This document shows positions 23,833 to 25,208 of a DNA stretch of 25,208 nucleotides, piece after piece; position 1 is the first letter of the stretch; each line of letters begins with the position of its first letter. The notes under the pieces are model-generated. The model was not told the origin of the DNA, made no database searches, and worked only from the letters and a program-made list of their open reading frames with translations. The stretch is from Chloroflexota bacterium (lineage in GTDB: Bacteria; Chloroflexota; Limnocylindria; Limnocylindrales; CSP1-4): positions 1 to 25,208 of the forward strand of contig JACVXW010000006.1 of assembly GCA_015661135.1 (NCBI GenBank). Direction: 5' to 3'. Both the position numbers and the translations under genes were made by a program.

Positions 23833-25107
23833 CTATGCCTCGAAGCGACGGAAGATGGCGACGGCATTCTGGCCGCCGAAGCCGAAGCCGTTGATCATCG
23901 CCGTGTCCACGCGCAGCTTGCGCTTGACGTTCGGCGTGTAATCCAGGTCGCACTCGGGATCCGGCTCGCGGTAGTTGATCGTCGGCGGGATCCAGCCGTC
24001 CTGGATCGCGCCTACGGCGGCGATGCCCGCCACGGCGCCCGCGGCGCCGAGGAGGTGGCCGACCATCGACTTGGGCGACGAGATCGGCAGGCTGGCGGCG
24101 CGCTCGCCGAAGGCCCGCTTGATCGCCTTGGTCTCGGTGACGTCGTTGAGCGGCGTGGACGTCCCGTGGGCGACGAGATAGTCGATGTCCGTCGGTCCGA
24201 TGCCGGCATGGCGCATCGCGCCGGCCATGGCCATCGCGGCGCCGCGGCCGGTTGGTTCGGGGGCGGAAATGTGGAAGGCGTCCGCGGTCAGGGCGGCCCC
24301 GATGATCTCGGCCAGGATCGGCGCGCCCCGGGCGATTGCGTGCTCGGCGGACTCGATGACGAGGACAGCCGCGCCTTCCCCGAACAGGAAGCCGTCTCGC
24401 GTCCGGTCGAACGGGCGCGAGGCGCCGGCAGGATCGTCATTCCGCTTCGAGAGCGCGCCCATGTTGCCGAGCGCGGCGAAGGCCATTGGTAGCAGCGGCG
24501 CCTCCGACCCGCCGGCCACCACGACGTCGCACTCGCCGTTGGCGATCAGCCGGAGCGCGTCCTGGAACGCGATGACGCCCGACGCGCAGGCGGCGACCTG
24601 AGTCATGACCGGTCCCATGAGGCCGTACTTCATCGAGACCTGGGCGGCCGCCATGCTGCCGGAGACCGCCGGGATGGCGAACGGGCTGACCTGGCCGGGT
24701 CCCCTCGTCCGGAGCACGTCCGAGGCCTCGACGATCTGTTCGATGCCGCCGCCGCCGGTGTTGATGACGACGCCGACGCGGTCCCGCTGCTCCGGCGTCC
24801 AGGTGGCGAAGTCGATCCCCGAGCGCGCGATGGCCTCCGTTGCGGCGGCGACCCCGAGGTGGATGAACCGGCTCATCCGGCGGACCATCTTGCGGTCCAT
24901 CGTGAGGCTGGGGTCGAAGTCCTTGACCTCTGCCGCGATCTTGACCTCGTGGGCGCTCGCGTCGAAGGACGTGATCGGGCCGCCGCCGGAAACGCCGGCG
25001 AGCAGGTTCGTCCAGAAGGTCTGGGCGTCGTTGCCGATCGGGGTGACGGCGCCCATGGCCGTCACGACGGCTCGGCGGGCGGGGTCCTGGCTAGGCAAAC
25101 TGGGCAC
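23833..25107 (-). CDS. fabF: 3-oxoacyl-[acyl-carrier-protein] synthase II (KAS II)
   Basis: The 424-residue protein has the KAS II catalytic triad: C174 in AACASG, H314 in VAHGTSTPLNDVTET and H351 in KSMVGHLLGAAGA, plus the conserved K346. Length and motifs are normal for the family. It condenses malonyl-ACP with acyl-ACP in fatty acid elongation. No other fab genes or ACP gene lie within the window; they may be upstream, beyond the right edge. The GTG start gives MPSLPSQDPARRAVVTAMGA. It is weakly supported by GCCGAG just ahead, and a short reading frame overlaps it. Confidence 0.9.
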   Translation of the reverse strand: MPSLPSQDPARRAVVTAMGAVTPIGNDAQTFWTNLLAGVSGGGPITSFDASAHEVKIAAEVKDFDPSLTMDRKMVRRMSRFIHLGVAAATEAIARSGIDFATWTPEQRDRVGVVINTGGGGIEQIVEASDVLRTRGPGQVSPFAIPAVSGSMAAAQVSMKYGLMGPVMTQVAACASGVIAFQDALRLIANGECDVVVAGGSEAPLLPMAFAALGNMGALSKRNDDPAGASRPFDRTRDGFLFGEGAAVLVIESAEHAIARGAPILAEIIGAALTADAFHISAPEPTGRGAAMAMAGAMRHAGIGPTDIDYLVAHGTSTPLNDVTETKAIKRAFGERAASLPISSPKSMVGHLLGAAGAVAGIAAVGAIQDGWIPPTINYREPDPECDLDYTPNVKRKLRVDTAMINGFGFGGQNAVAIFRRFEA

Positions 25108-25123
25108 CTCGGCGCTGGCTCAT
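25091..25123 (-). other. Possible leaderless upstream reading frame overlapping the fabF start
   Basis: An ATG lies 8 nt after the TACACT box and opens 10 codons (MSQRRGAQFA) before a TAG at 25091-25093. It overlaps the fabF GTG start in another frame. It could be a translated leader peptide or chance. Confidence 0.3.
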
Positions 25124-25131
25124 GGTCTGGC

Positions 25132-25137
25132 AGTGTA
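25132..25137 (-). promoter_or_regulatory. Probable -10 box upstream of fabF
   Basis: TACACT on the minus strand matches the box ahead of the CBS gene at 10986. Transcription would begin at about 25124, giving a leader of about 16 nt before the fabF GTG. Confidence 0.45.
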
Positions 25138-25170
25138 GCGGCGCATCCGCCGTGACTCTGCGGCGGCGCC

Positions 25171-25208
25171 CGGCCCGCGTCGCACCGGCCCGCGTCGCAC
25201 CGGCCCGC
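25171..25208. repeat. 15-bp tandem repeat at the window edge
   Basis: cggcccgcgtcgcac occurs twice in full (25171-25185 and 25186-25200) and continues for 8 more bases to the edge. It lies upstream of fabF; the full extent is not visible. Confidence 0.8.

Overview
The window is GC-rich (codon third positions are mostly G or C) and gene-dense. Genes often overlap at ATGA or GTGA junctions, and several promoters look leaderless. The gene content fits a free-living high-GC bacterium: a fused-type 2-oxoacid:ferredoxin oxidoreductase (KorAB), zinc-ribbon/cyclase/AAA/TPR regulators, many ECF sigma factors and short secreted proteins. My best guess is a Chloroflexota lineage (Limnocylindria-like), with an actinobacterium as the alternative. 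That is inference from gene style; no rRNA or marker phylogeny is available here.

Left part (1-10053): a partial DinB-like gene, a secreted cupin, and then four ECF sigma genes within about 8 kb (2333-1950, 5400-5951, 9545-8991, 10053-9583). Three of them run, by an ATGA overlap, into a gene for a single-pass membrane protein. These partners share a short cytosolic motif and a Pro/Thr/Ser-rich linker but differ in the outer domain. They lack the classical zinc-binding anti-sigma motif, so they look like a non-canonical anti-sigma/sensor family. Between the modules lie a small membrane protein, a cupin-cyclase fusion, a fumarylacetoacetate hydrolase-family enzyme, a D-threonine aldolase remnant and a broken homogentisate dioxygenase. 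The last three may be remains of amino-acid or aromatic catabolism.

Middle part (10158-16079): an HpcH/HpaI-type aldolase, then a tightly packed operon of CBS-domain protein, korA, korB, zinc-ribbon/CBS protein and M24 peptidase. CBS regulators on both sides of korAB suggest nucleotide-responsive control.

Right part (16080-25208): a repeat-containing hypothetical protein behind a structured leader, a secreted protein with a probable early frameshift, a zinc-ribbon/class III cyclase/AAA/TPR regulator split by a frameshift, an MFS transporter fused to a cyclic-nucleotide-binding domain, a methylguanine methyltransferase and a FabF-type ketosynthase.

The most unusual property of the window is the number of genes with internal losses: a sigma factor without region 2, its partner without a central block, a sigma factor without its HTH, a D-threonine aldolase reduced to its two ends, a homogentisate dioxygenase with an internal loss plus a 1-nt shift, and a cyclase/AAA/TPR gene with a short out-of-frame loss. 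Either the locus is decaying through deletions or the assembly carries deletion errors; read mapping would decide.
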